A stretch of DNA of 39,344 nt, taken from contig JAKQHX010000028.1 of the NCBI GenBank assembly GCA_029557815.1, positions 1 through 39,344 of the forward strand, given 5' to 3'. This DNA comes from a bacterium (GTDB taxonomy: Bacteria; Patescibacteriota; Saccharimonadia; Saccharimonadales; JAGQNK01). Shown one piece after another: positions 1 to 7,199 of the stretch. Under the pieces are notes generated by a model. It saw nothing but the letters and a program-made list of their open reading frames with translations. It had not been told where the DNA came from and ran no database searches. Every line of letters begins with the position of its first letter. Position 1 is the first letter of the stretch. A program made the translations under genes and the position numbers.

Positions 1-1
1 T

Positions 2-655
2 GCGGTGCCCGTACCAAAGCCGACGCCTCCACCGCCACCTCAGCCCCAACCAACCCCTCCGCCCGCACCCAAGAAGCCGGCTCTAAGTATCCAAAAAGAT
101 ATCCGTGCGAGCGGTGATACAGCGTGGCTGCAAGAGGTTACGGCAGATCCTGGTGAACAGCTCGAATACCGTATCACCGTCACGAACACCGGTGAAGCGG
201 ATCTACAAAACGTGCGCATACAGGATTCCTTACCAGACGACGTGAGTTTTGAAGATACAAACCTAAATGGTTCTGAAGGGGTCGAAGGTTTTCGGGTCAG
301 TGAGCTCGTAGGCGAGGGAATAGAGCTGGCATCTCTGGAGGTAGGCAATTCGATTGAAATCGTCTTCTCGGTCACTGTCGGTACGCAGGTGGACGCGTGT
401 AAAGTACCAATGCAAAACGTGGCCTTTGCAGAGGCCGATAATGTGCCGGAAGAGCAGGATGACGCGTTGGCTCAGGTGTGCCAGCCTGAGAAACCTCAGC
501 CAGTCGTAAGGGTAAAGGCCGTCACGACCCCTCCGCCCGCCCAGAAGCTACCCGATACGGGGATGGCAGGAGTGGTAGGCATCTTCTCTATCACCAGTTT
601 TCTAGGGTTTGCTGCCTATAAGCTTAAAGAGTTCTATGCATACTTCTTACGCTAA
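2..655 (+). CDS. C-terminal part of a DUF11 surface protein with LPDTG anchor (5' truncated by window)
   Basis: The frame is open to the left window edge, so only the C-terminal 217 or so residues are visible; the GTG at 5 is probably not the start. A Pro-rich linker (about 25 residues) leads into one DUF11-type domain (SIQKDIRASGDTAW ... VTNTGEADLQNVRIQDSLP). This is the repeat family of bacterial surface proteins with a conserved NTG motif. The protein ends with LPDTG, about 20 hydrophobic residues and a short tail with Lys and Arg, which is the layout of a sortase cell-wall sorting signal. It is therefore likely to be exported and anchored outside the cell. The downstream protein at 2325-3926 has a matching DUF11 domain and an LPATG tail, so the two are paralogs. 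No sortase gene is in the window. Confidence 0.85.
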   Translation, partial: AVPVPKPTPPPPPQPQPTPPPAPKKPALSIQKDIRASGDTAWLQEVTADPGEQLEYRITVTNTGEADLQNVRIQDSLPDDVSFEDTNLNGSEGVEGFRVSELVGEGIELASLEVGNSIEIVFSVTVGTQVDACKVPMQNVAFAEADNVPEEQDDALAQVCQPEKPQPVVRVKAVTTPPPAQKLPDTGMAGVVGIFSITSFLGFAAYKLKEFYAYFLR

Positions 656-690
656 TATTTTGAATAATGTGCCACTAAATTGTATTAGTA

Positions 691-719
691 TTGACATAGA
701 AGGTTACTTATGGTAGAAT
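691..719 (+). promoter_or_regulatory. Sigma70-type promoter of the surface-protein operon
   Basis: TTGACA (691-696) and TAGAAT (714-719) are separated by exactly 17 bases, and TGG directly precedes the -10 box (extended -10). The predicted start of transcription is near 726, giving a leader of about 60 bases before the ATG at 786. This is one of the best promoter matches in the window, which suggests high expression of the two genes downstream. Confidence 0.8.
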
Positions 720-785
720 CTAAGCATAATACGTCAAAGAAGTGGGCGTAGGGATTAAGAAACAAGGAGTTTAAAGGATACGTTT

Positions 786-2300
786 ATGGAACATCCAGTA
801 AATCCGTTCGAGAATATTACCACCTTCGAAGAAGGTGCTCGTGTGCTAATGGATCTGCAGGCACTACACAAAGCCAAAATGGCAGAGACGTCTGTACAGG
901 TCGCAGAACTGGCCCCAGAGCCGGTAGTAGCTGTAGTGGCCGAACAGCCTGTAGCAGAAGTTCGTGACATTACGTCAGCGCCGAGCGCTCGCAAGGCCGA
1001 AGCAGGCATCAACCCACGCCGTCGTGCTCTCGCAAGTGTCGCTGCATCAGTTGCAGTACTTGGTGTAGCACTTGGGATGGGCACTGGTCGCACAGAAACA
1101 GCAGCAGCTAGTACCCAAGAGGTTGCCATGGACCAGCTTGGTTTCTTGCCATCAGACGGTACCCTGAGCGAAAGTTATGACAACCCAGCAACTACCCAGG
1201 TAGAAACTATCGCTGACCGCGAAATCGTATTCTTTGCCGAACAGGCTCCAGAAGGCAGCAACTACTGGGGTCCAGAGGGTGAAAAGTCAGCTCCCGCCGA
1301 TGCCCTTACAAATATGCTCGCCCGTGATATTGTTGACCCGACTTCTTTGGTTGGTCACCGCGAAGAGGCTGGCCTTTCCGAGCGAATGACTCCAGAGCAG
1401 CGCGACGAACTCGTCAATCACTACATCAACGACCGAGAGGCTTTTGCGGCTGCGCAGGAAGAGTTTGCTAACTACCTATCGCAAGAAGGTGCAAAGATTA
1501 GTTTCTCTACCTTCGAAGGCAAGCACGTTGATTACTACACGATGTACATGAAGACGCGTGAAGCCGAAGGTCTGGCGCCAACGATCCACCAGTCTAAGGA
1601 GTCAATGCAGGGCAAAATTGTCCTCCGCATTGACCTGCCGGGCACAGTGGATGCCAAGGGCGTAACCGGTAAAGCACAAACACTTTACTACAAGATTGAC
1701 TGTGGCTACCAGCCAGTCAGCCCTGTTCCATTTGAAAACGTACCAGAACTACCTCCAGAAGAAACCCCTACGACATCTACTACTACCCCTGAAACTACCA
1801 CTTCGACCACCTCTACCACAACTCCTGAGACATCAACTACCACCTCTACCACAACAAGTATTCCGGAAACCACTACCACAACTTCTACTACCACTACGTC
1901 TACCACCTCTACAACGGTTCCAGAGACTACAACAACTACGTCTACAACCGTTCCTGAAACTACCACCTCTACCACAACTCCTGAGACAACCACTACAACT
2001 ACAATTCCACCAAAGGAAGACGATGGTGAAGTACCTGGTGAGCACAACGAGCCAGGCGAGCCAGATGATCCAGGTGAAGGCCCAGCCGAGCAAGAACCAG
2101 GCGAAGATGGGTACTTGCCAGGCGAAGTTCCAGTAACTCCTCCAGAGACTCCACCGACAACTGTCCCTACAACTACGACGACAGTTCCTCAGTCGCCTGC
2201 CACGACCTCACCGGCTCCAAGTAGCACAAATCCGCCGGTATCAGTAACGACAGTCGTACCGACTACCGTCCCAGAAGACCAAATGCCACAGCTGCCATAA
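786..2300 (+). CDS. Membrane-anchored surface protein with Thr/Ser-rich stalk and Pro-Gly-Glu tail
   Basis: This 504-residue protein belongs to no family I recognise. Residues 1-75 are hydrophilic and would be cytoplasmic. Residues 78-80 are Arg-Arg-Arg, followed by one hydrophobic segment (81-100) that would act as an uncleaved signal anchor, leaving the C-terminal 400 residues outside. A folded-looking domain spans about 110-315, followed by a stalk of Thr/Ser with recurring PETTT units (about 328-408), an acidic PGE/PGEPDD region, and a second Thr/Pro/Ser tract to the end. Such tracts resemble glycosylated mucin-like stalks of surface proteins. There is no LPXTG. The ribosome binding site AAAGGA sits 7 bases before the ATG. 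It shares a transcript with the LPATG protein downstream (24-base gap), so the two probably work together at the cell surface. Confidence 0.8.
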   Translation: MEHPVNPFENITTFEEGARVLMDLQALHKAKMAETSVQVAELAPEPVVAVVAEQPVAEVRDITSAPSARKAEAGINPRRRALASVAASVAVLGVALGMGTGRTETAAASTQEVAMDQLGFLPSDGTLSESYDNPATTQVETIADREIVFFAEQAPEGSNYWGPEGEKSAPADALTNMLARDIVDPTSLVGHREEAGLSERMTPEQRDELVNHYINDREAFAAAQEEFANYLSQEGAKISFSTFEGKHVDYYTMYMKTREAEGLAPTIHQSKESMQGKIVLRIDLPGTVDAKGVTGKAQTLYYKIDCGYQPVSPVPFENVPELPPEETPTTSTTTPETTTSTTSTTTPETSTTTSTTTSIPETTTTTSTTTTSTTSTTVPETTTTTSTTVPETTTSTTTPETTTTTTIPPKEDDGEVPGEHNEPGEPDDPGEGPAEQEPGEDGYLPGEVPVTPPETPPTTVPTTTTTVPQSPATTSPAPSSTNPPVSVTTVVPTTVPEDQMPQLP

Positions 2301-2324
2301 CAAAGGATATAAGGAGATATATTC

Positions 2325-3926
2325 ATGAAAATCTTTAGCAAAATCCGTGAAAGCTTCCGCAAGCTCTCCAAGACTGCAGTTGTCACAGTTGCTGCGCTTG
2401 GTATCCTAGCTGGCGTTGGTATTGCCGCAAAGCTGGTAACAGCAGAGTTCTATCCGAACCGTACACCGTTTGACTACAGCAAGCCATGTAACCCGAACGA
2501 TAGCGACATCTATGATCGTTGTGGTTCGTTGACTGGTCCGGTTTTCAACTCATTCATCAATACGCCGAGCTACGGTGACGAGCGCGCTTTCGTAGACGCT
2601 CGCCGCAGCGACCAGAACACAGGCGACGATCTGTACAAGAACGTCTTGCCAAACGTGACAGAGGGTAGCAAAGAAGTCGTTGTACGTATGTACATCCACA
2701 ACAACGCTAACCAAAGCACAAACGCTAGTGGCTTGGGTGTGGCAAAGAATACGAAAGTCCGTGTTTTTGTGCCGACTGCTACTAGCCAGGCGCTGCGTGC
2801 TCGCGGTTACATTTCTGCAGACAACGCAGCAGTTGTCGAGGACACTGTCGACTTTACAGCTAACAAAGAGTTCAAGATGTCATACGTACCTGGCTCTGCC
2901 AAACTGTATGACAACGACAACTTCAAGAATGGTGTTCAGCTCGCTGACACAATCGTCACAACTGGCGCACCTATTGGTAGCGATGCGCTCGATGGTAAGT
3001 TCAAGGGTTGTTTCGAGTACGAAGCAGTTGTAGAACTAAAACTAAAGGTTACTCCAAAAGAGAACCCAAATGTGAAGTTCGAAAAGCAAGTTCGCAAAAA
3101 AGGTGACAAGACGTGGGTTGAATCAGTAAATACCAAGCCTGGTGACGAAGTCGAATGGCTGCTGACCACCCAGAACACTGGTGATGCCGTTTTGAACGGT
3201 GTAACAGTCCGTGATGTCCTGCCACCACACGTAAAGCTAGTGAACGGCAGCGTCAAATGGATCGCTCCTTCCCAGACCGTTACCCAGAATGACAAGCCAC
3301 TCTTCGATGGTGGTATTAACATCGGTAACTATGCCAAAAATGGTGGTGCATACATTATGTTCACCACTAAAGTGCAGGACGATTTACCTGCCGATAAATG
3401 TGAAGTCCGTGTACGTAACCTGGCATACATGAAGTCTGACAAGACCAAAGAGACGGAAGACAGCGCTGATGTTGTCATCAAGAAAGACAAGTGTGTACCA
3501 CCACAGCCAGAAAAGCCGAAGTACGACTGTAAAGCCGTATCGCTCAAAGAGCTCGGCGGTCGCAAAGTTCGCGTAAGTGTTACGCCTACTATGACTGGTG
3601 ATGTAACGGTCAAGCACTACACCTATGACTTCGGTGACGGCAGCACGCCACTCGTAACTGACAAAGATACTGTTGAGTACACATATGCCAAAGACGGCAA
3701 CTACGTGACTCGCGTGAAAGTCGCCTTCAATGTCGGCGATGAAGTCAAGGAAGTCGACAGCGATAACTGTGCGGCACCAGTTACCTTTACCACAGAAGTA
3801 AAGGGCGAGCAGACACCAACCGTGCTGCCAGCAACTGGCCCGACGGAATTAGTCGGTATCTTCGTTGCTACCAGCTTTGCCGGTGCAATCGCTTACAATG
3901 TGGTTTACAGACGCTTCAGTAGGTAG
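2325..3926 (+). CDS. Secreted DUF11/PKD-domain surface protein with LPATG sorting signal
   Basis: This is a 533-residue protein. Residues 1-16 are basic, followed by a hydrophobic signal segment (about 17-36). The N-terminal half (40-240) is unassigned. A DUF11-type domain follows at about 243-370 (KPGDEVEWLLTTQNTGD ... VRDVLPP), then a PKD-like domain at about 405-490 (YDFGDGS and a YTYAKDGNY strand, both typical of PKD). Residues 501-505 are LPATG, followed by a hydrophobic stretch and YRRFSR, a complete cell-wall sorting signal. Sortase substrates of this kind are fixed to the envelope and often serve adhesion, here possibly to a host cell. The start is supported by an AAGGAG box just upstream. 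A strong terminator follows at 3966. Confidence 0.88.
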   Translation: MKIFSKIRESFRKLSKTAVVTVAALGILAGVGIAAKLVTAEFYPNRTPFDYSKPCNPNDSDIYDRCGSLTGPVFNSFINTPSYGDERAFVDARRSDQNTGDDLYKNVLPNVTEGSKEVVVRMYIHNNANQSTNASGLGVAKNTKVRVFVPTATSQALRARGYISADNAAVVEDTVDFTANKEFKMSYVPGSAKLYDNDNFKNGVQLADTIVTTGAPIGSDALDGKFKGCFEYEAVVELKLKVTPKENPNVKFEKQVRKKGDKTWVESVNTKPGDEVEWLLTTQNTGDAVLNGVTVRDVLPPHVKLVNGSVKWIAPSQTVTQNDKPLFDGGINIGNYAKNGGAYIMFTTKVQDDLPADKCEVRVRNLAYMKSDKTKETEDSADVVIKKDKCVPPQPEKPKYDCKAVSLKELGGRKVRVSVTPTMTGDVTVKHYTYDFGDGSTPLVTDKDTVEYTYAKDGNYVTRVKVAFNVGDEVKEVDSDNCAAPVTFTTEVKGEQTPTVLPATGPTELVGIFVATSFAGAIAYNVVYRRFSR

Positions 3927-3965
3927 TATAATACGCCTCATCGAGTAGTTTGACTGGCCGCTCAC

Positions 3966-4000
3966 AAGACCCCACTCACACGCAGTGGGGTCTTTCTTTT
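3966..4000 (+). terminator. Intrinsic terminator of the surface-protein operon
   Basis: A perfect 11-bp stem (AAGACCCCACT at 3966-3976, AGTGGGGTCTT at 3984-3994) with a 7-base loop is followed by a T-rich run. It lies 40 bases after the stop of the LPATG protein. Confidence 0.92.
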
Positions 4001-4164
4001 TATCTCCTTATCTGTTACAATAGCGCGGTTACTTCATCTGGAAAATAGGCTAAAAAGGAAGTCTATCATTCCTGAAAGTCCCATGCCTCATACTTTGTAT
4101 GAGCCACAAATTACTCGGAAATGCCAAAAAATGTAAACACTTTTTGTCGCTTCACTCGTAATTT

Positions 4165-4239
4165 GGCCTCATCGTCTAACGGTTAGGACACCAGGTTTTC
4201 ATCCTGGCAATCGGGGTTCGATTCCCCGTGAGGTCACCA
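4165..4239 (+). tRNA. tRNA-Glu (anticodon TTC)
   Basis: The cloverleaf can be folded by eye. The acceptor GGCCTCA pairs with TGAGGTC. The anticodon stem CCAGG/CCTGG encloses the loop TTTTCAT, giving anticodon TTC (Glu). The T-arm holds GGTTCGATTCC. The discriminator base is A and the CCA end is encoded. A terminator follows at once. The last 15 bases of the gene body (4221-4235) recur at 4379-4393. Confidence 0.97.
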
Positions 4240-4273
4240 AAACAAGAGCCCCTGAAAGTGGGGTTTTTGTTTT
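4239..4273 (+). terminator. Terminator of tRNA-Glu
   Basis: A hairpin begins at the tRNA CCA end. AAAACAAGAGCCCC pairs with GGGGTTTTTGTTTT (with G-T pairs) across a 7-base loop, and the 3' arm is itself T-rich. It can act in both directions. Confidence 0.8.
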
Positions 4274-4276
4274 GGT

Positions 4277-4379
4277 GGTTTCTCTACGCGAGAAACGAAT
4301 CGAACACCGGTTCGAAGAACAAGGCAGCGCACAGGAGTTTACTCCGAGCACTGCTGCAGTTCGCAAGCCTTTAGGCTTA
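4277..4379. other. Array of consecutive short hairpins
   Basis: No gene is seen here. Four inverted repeats follow one another: GTTTCTC/GAGAAAC, CGAA/TTCG, a nested GCAG..GGAG/CTCC..CTGC, and AAGCC/GGCTT. The array ends directly at the second copy of the tRNA 3' end. It may be a structured RNA or part of an old recombination site; the sequence alone does not say which. Confidence 0.45.
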
Positions 4380-4393
4380 TTCCCCGTGAGGTC
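4379..4393 (+). repeat. 15-bp direct repeat of the tRNA-Glu 3' end (att-like)
   Basis: ATTCCCCGTGAGGTC is identical to tRNA-Glu positions 4221-4235. Tyrosine integrases commonly use tRNA 3' ends as attachment sites and leave such a copy at the far end of the insert. Here the two copies are only 158 bases apart, so this could be the scar of a lost or re-inserted element. No integrase gene is in the window. Confidence 0.6.
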
Positions 4394-4447
4394 GTGACCG
4401 CAGGAATCGAGCGCCGCTGGATTCGTCCTCGCGGGGGGTCTTTTTAT
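4394..4447 (+). terminator. Possible intrinsic terminator
   Basis: An imperfect stem (GACC..AGGAATC against GATTC.TCCT..GGTC) is followed by CTTTTTAT. It lies just after the att-like repeat, and no gene is seen upstream that it would end other than the tRNA unit. Confidence 0.4.
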
Positions 4448-4481
4448 TGATACAATAAATTATGAAGATATTTAATAACTA

Positions 4482-5021
4482 GTGGCCATTAATGCAGGAA
4501 GAACGGATATGGAACCACGTAGCGCCAAAGCATCCGGCAAAGACTTCCCTTATCGTTCAAAGACCGTTTGCTATATTGAGATAGATAAAACTGGCAAAGT
4601 CACACAGGGTGCTGACCTTGATGCCTATAAGCGAGCAGTTGCCGGCGAGTCTACCCTATATGCGGTGTGGCCAGGAAATTAGAGTAGCGATCTTTTTGTA
4701 ATCGACGATTTAGACGAGTACGCTCGGGCTATTGGTATTAAGCACGATACTGAACGAACGGGTCTGCAAGACCATAAGCATACTGTAGAGTGGAAGATTA
4801 GTCCCTATGAAGATAACCCTAATGGCGTGTACATCAACATTGATCTGCGACTTACTTGTGGGTGCGCTATACGTGACCTTGATCTATTTGCTGCCCAGAT
4901 GCGCGAGCAGCGTGGCTGGGATATAGCCACGACCACTGGCTGGGGATCTCACGGAAAACCTGACGACCCGAGCTCAACCGAGTACTCAATCCGTATTCGT
5001 CGTAAGAGCCTTTCGGCATGA
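4482..5021 (+). pseudogene. Unknown gene interrupted by an in-frame amber codon
   Basis: Two open segments in the same frame (4482-4679 and 4683-5021) are separated only by TAG at 4680-4682, so together they would encode about 179 residues. The first segment ends LYAVWPGN and the second opens directly with SSDLFVIDDLDEYARAIG, which reads like continuous protein rather than two genes. A single change from TAC/TAT would explain the stop. The better start is probably the ATG at 4509 (MEPRSAKASGKDF); the GTG at 4482 is an alternative. I do not recognise the family. The gene lies next to the att-like repeat, which fits cargo of a decayed mobile element. Amber readthrough cannot be excluded but nothing supports it. 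Confidence 0.6.
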
Positions 5022-5055
5022 TTCTGCTTGTCCCTGTGTTCGTGTAAGCTGCATC

Positions 5056-5154
5056 ATGGCTACAGATAAATTTTCAGGATCAGATGACGCTCCAGAAGTA
5101 GTTAAGAGCCTAGGGTGTAAAACAGCACATGAAGGTATGTCATTGCTTGTTTAA
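5056..5154 (+). CDS. Possible 32-aa ORF
   Basis: ATG at 5056 opens 32 codons beginning MATDKFSGSDDAPEVVKSLG. No clear ribosome binding site or -10 box precedes it. It is compositionally plausible but very short, and may be another remnant of the neighbouring broken gene region. Confidence 0.2.
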   Translation: MATDKFSGSDDAPEVVKSLGCKTAHEGMSLLV

Positions 5155-5176
5155 AGCTCAGAACTACTGTGACGAC

Positions 5177-5629
5177 TTAATAATCCCGAGCTTCTAGTCT
5201 CCGGCGTTGTGCCTGTACACCAAAGTCATAGTCTATAAGAGATTGTGCCACCCATAACGTATGTTCATGGCCAAGCTCTGGTACATCTGTTGGCGGTTGA
5301 AAGAAGTCTTCGTAATTGAAAGCGACAGTATCCTCGGGCATCATCACTGCTTCAATACCTGGCTCCAATCGTGCATGTCGCTCAGCTGTGTACACCAGTA
5401 AGCCTGAGGCCAACGTTCGCATACGCAGTGCATCATTTTTTATGCGCCCCATGATAGCGCCGGCCAGGGTCATATAAATTTTTTCCAGTCTGTCGGCATG
5501 GCCGCTAACGCTTTCGGCTCGGATCTCCATGCCCTGACCACCCTCTGCTGCTTCATCTTCCAGTAAAAGCTCAAGCTTTACGTCACGGTTTAGGGGTCGT
5601 CCATTGCCATCGTAGAAATACCGACTCAT
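5177..5629 (-). CDS. Hypothetical protein, second gene of a two-gene minus-strand operon
   Basis: This is a 150-residue soluble protein with no signal peptide or membrane segment. It is acidic in the first half (LELLLEDEAAEGGQG) and ends in a basic helix (QAQRRRLEARDY). I do not recognise a family. Its ATG overlaps the last base of the stop codon of the gene upstream (5629-6510), so the two are translationally coupled and probably act together. Both genes sit in the accessory stretch between tRNA-Glu and the IS element. Confidence 0.7.
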   Translation of the reverse strand: MSRYFYDGNGRPLNRDVKLELLLEDEAAEGGQGMEIRAESVSGHADRLEKIYMTLAGAIMGRIKNDALRMRTLASGLLVYTAERHARLEPGIEAVMMPEDTVAFNYEDFFQPPTDVPELGHEHTLWVAQSLIDYDFGVQAQRRRLEARDY

Positions 5630-6510
5630 TACATACCTCCATTCACTCTGGCTTCAAATTGCTCGTCAAAGTGTTGGCGACAGTAGGTTTGATGGAGGCT
5701 CGTACTGACTTCCATAGCCTTTAACTCTGCGCTCTCTTGCACCGCTATTTCTCGGTAATCGCTCGTTTGGAGCCAACGTCTGATGGTCCTATAGTTCAGG
5801 GCTAAGGAGCTGACTGCGAAAGCTGTTGGTATGACGAGACGGCCATATGTCATGGGCAGTTCTGGGGCTACAAAGTTGGGTGATGTGAGGATAACAGTAC
5901 TTCCGCCAACCGCAAGACCGCCCATACGGGCCACAAAACCCAGAAACTTCTTGTTAGATTGCATTCGTTCCCAGCTTACTAATGGATTTTCGAGGCCTTC
6001 TTTTACGCCAATTGCAAGGCCATGAGCGAGCGCTTGTGGCACTTCATGTTCTAGTGCTTCTAGGGCACTTACGCCATCCTCGTTGGTAACACGCTCCAGG
6101 ATGTCTTCGTCGTCCGTATTCGCTATCATCTGCAGCTGGCCCAGTAGACCGCGTTTGAATTCCTCGCCCAGGCTTGCCCTGTCGTTACCAAAACCCACAA
6201 TAAGACTGACGCCCTCTTTGTGAAGCGTGGGCCGGAGGGCAAATGCTCCAGGAGGAATATGGTCTTCACCCTCCTCGGGAGCGATTAATAAGACATCAAC
6301 GTGGGGAGCAGAATCGCTCGGGAGTGTGGTAGTCTTTGAGCGACTATTCGTCGTCGCGACTAAGGGGTTCAAACCATAAGCCTGATGTGCAGCTTCGGTT
6401 ACTTGTAGCGTCCCCCATGAGTACGGTACGGTGTATTCAACGGGCAATTCAAACTCAGCCGAGTTCGGCTGCGCTTCGTAAGGGAAAATTGTCCATTCAC
6501 CTTTTGACAT
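5629..6510 (-). CDS. Hypothetical protein with two predicted membrane segments
   Basis: This is a 293-residue protein. Residues 1-185 are soluble, with a Ser/Thr-rich stretch near 55-70 and a possible mixed alpha/beta region around 70-170. Two hydrophobic segments follow at about 190-209 and 222-239, with only a short loop between them, and a 50-residue charged tail completes the protein. The layout predicts both soluble parts on the same side of the membrane. The start is supported by an extended -10 promoter 8 bases upstream. It is coupled to the 150-aa gene downstream. No known family is recognised. Confidence 0.7.
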   Translation of the reverse strand: MSKGEWTIFPYEAQPNSAEFELPVEYTVPYSWGTLQVTEAAHQAYGLNPLVATTNSRSKTTTLPSDSAPHVDVLLIAPEEGEDHIPPGAFALRPTLHKEGVSLIVGFGNDRASLGEEFKRGLLGQLQMIANTDDEDILERVTNEDGVSALEALEHEVPQALAHGLAIGVKEGLENPLVSWERMQSNKKFLGFVARMGGLAVGGSTVILTSPNFVAPELPMTYGRLVIPTAFAVSSLALNYRTIRRWLQTSDYREIAVQESAELKAMEVSTSLHQTYCRQHFDEQFEARVNGGM

Positions 6511-6518
6511 AAGTGTGT

Positions 6519-6524
6519 ATTATA
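6519..6524 (-). promoter_or_regulatory. Extended -10 promoter of the minus-strand gene pair
   Basis: On the minus strand TGGTATAAT lies with its last base 8 bases before the ATG at 6510. Transcription would start at or next to the start codon, so the mRNA would be leaderless or nearly so. Confidence 0.65.
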
Positions 6525-6561
6525 CCATTAATCGGCATGAGTGTAAATACATTTCACGCGA

Positions 6562-6590
6562 GAGTATCCCTTATCAACAAGGAAGTTCTT
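6562..6590. repeat. Imperfect direct repeat with internal hairpin, copy 1
   Basis: This 29-base stretch matches 6926-6954 at about 21 of 29 positions. Both copies carry a CCTTATCAA..AAGG hairpin at the centre. The two copies flank a 335-base segment that holds a candidate minus-strand RNA. Confidence 0.5.
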
Positions 6591-6593
6591 TAA

Positions 6594-6873
6594 ATGAAAA
6601 ATCCCTCCGTCTCGCATAAGACATTGGGATAATCCATCCACTATTCCGCTACCAGATGCTTCGGGCGCTTACTAGTTTAAGCTTCGCCCTAGGACAGGAA
6701 TGCCTTCCCGTTGTACCCCGGTAGATGATGCTTTACGTAGAATTGGTTCGCTCCGGCGTTTAAGCATCAATCAGATTGTTCTTAGTTTGCACCTAAGAAT
6801 TCTCTTTCGGAACTCTCGGAGACCGCAATAAGTTGGTCAAAATGACCCCCTTTCTTTTAGTCTTTGCGCACCA
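6594..6873 (-). ncRNA. Candidate structured RNA of unknown class, minus strand
   Basis: The segment has no plausible ORF but many complementary pairs on the minus strand: GGTCA/TGACC, TTCTTAG/CTAAGAA, a long GATGCTT/AAGCATC stem with ACG/CGT inside, and GGGCG/CGCCC with TTAAG/CTTA inside. It ends in a nested hairpin (ATCCC..GTCT/AGAC..GGGAT) followed by a T run, which is a good minus-strand terminator at 6594-6630. A TATAAT box lies at its other end (6880-6885). I looked for the hallmark motifs of RNase P RNA, tmRNA and SRP RNA and did not find them. Extent and strand are inferred from the promoter and terminator. Confidence 0.5.
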
Positions 6874-6879
6874 GTTTGG

Positions 6880-6885
6880 ATTATA
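6880..6885 (-). promoter_or_regulatory. Possible -10 box for the structured RNA
   Basis: TATAAT on the minus strand is a perfect -10 match, but no clear -35 box or TG extension accompanies it. Confidence 0.4.
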
Positions 6886-6925
6886 ACCCCATGAGGATTT
6901 AAAGAATATTGCTTACGCTAAGGCA

Positions 6926-6954
6926 AGATACTCCTTATCAATAAGGATGTTGTT
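6926..6954. repeat. Imperfect direct repeat with internal hairpin, copy 2
   Basis: This is the partner of 6562-6590. Here the hairpin is perfect (CCTTAT, two-base turn CA, ATAAGG). Confidence 0.5.
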
Positions 6955-6972
6955 ACGAACATTGACTTATTA

Positions 6973-7001
6973 TTGACATAAGCACACAGCTACGTAACAA
7001 T
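6973..7001 (+). promoter_or_regulatory. Possible plus-strand promoter
   Basis: TTGACA (6973-6978) and AACAAT (6996-7001) are separated by 17 bases. No ORF follows before 7376. A transcript would meet the hairpin at 7052-7080 after about 70 bases. The function is unknown. Confidence 0.35.
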
Positions 7002-7043
7002 AATATTGAAACTATCAATAAGTTTATAGTGACAAGTTGGTAG

Positions 7044-7080
7044 TGAAAGAAAAACAGACCCCGCCTAGTAGAGTCTGTTT
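7044..7080 (-). terminator. Intrinsic terminator of the minus-strand micropeptide unit
   Basis: On the minus strand AAACAGAC pairs with GTCTGTTT around a 13-base loop and is followed by TTCTTTC. This gives a T-rich tail only in the minus direction, so it should end the unit that starts at about 7313. Confidence 0.75.
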
Positions 7081-7118
7081 ACCACAATTCTGCGCGAATT
7101 GATTTTTCTAGAGCCACT

Positions 7119-7199
7119 TTACTGTATTACAGGGGGTGGCTCTTCGCATATTTCGCATTCTTCATCATCACAAAGGACAACGGTTGCTTCCACATGCAT
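7119..7199 (-). CDS. 26-aa Cys-containing acidic micropeptide
   Basis: The ATG at 7199 is preceded by AAGGAGG with a 6-base spacing, one of the strongest ribosome binding sites in the window. The 26-residue product begins MHVEATVVLC, continues with an acidic stretch, carries three Cys (10, 15, 18; a C-x4-C-x2-C pattern) and ends EEPPPVIQ. The stop codon lies inside a hairpin (AGAGCCAC/GTGGCTCT). It is framed by a palindrome-covered promoter about 110 bases upstream and a terminator downstream, so it appears to be the only product of its own transcript. It could be a metal-binding peptide, a small toxin-like or leader peptide, or the coding part of a dual-function RNA. Confidence 0.5.
   Translation of the reverse strand: MHVEATVVLCDDEECEICEEPPPVIQ

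Noticed and set aside
1706-2047. Minus-strand Val-rich ORF and plus-strand Leu/Pro-rich ORF
   Set aside because: They are mirror and shifted frames of the Thr/Ser codon repeats of the stalk protein.
6541-6960. RNase P RNA or tmRNA in this region
   Set aside because: Neither the P4 signature (GAGGAAAGTCCGGGC-like) nor a tRNA-like end is found on either strand; tmRNA was found at 22142 instead.
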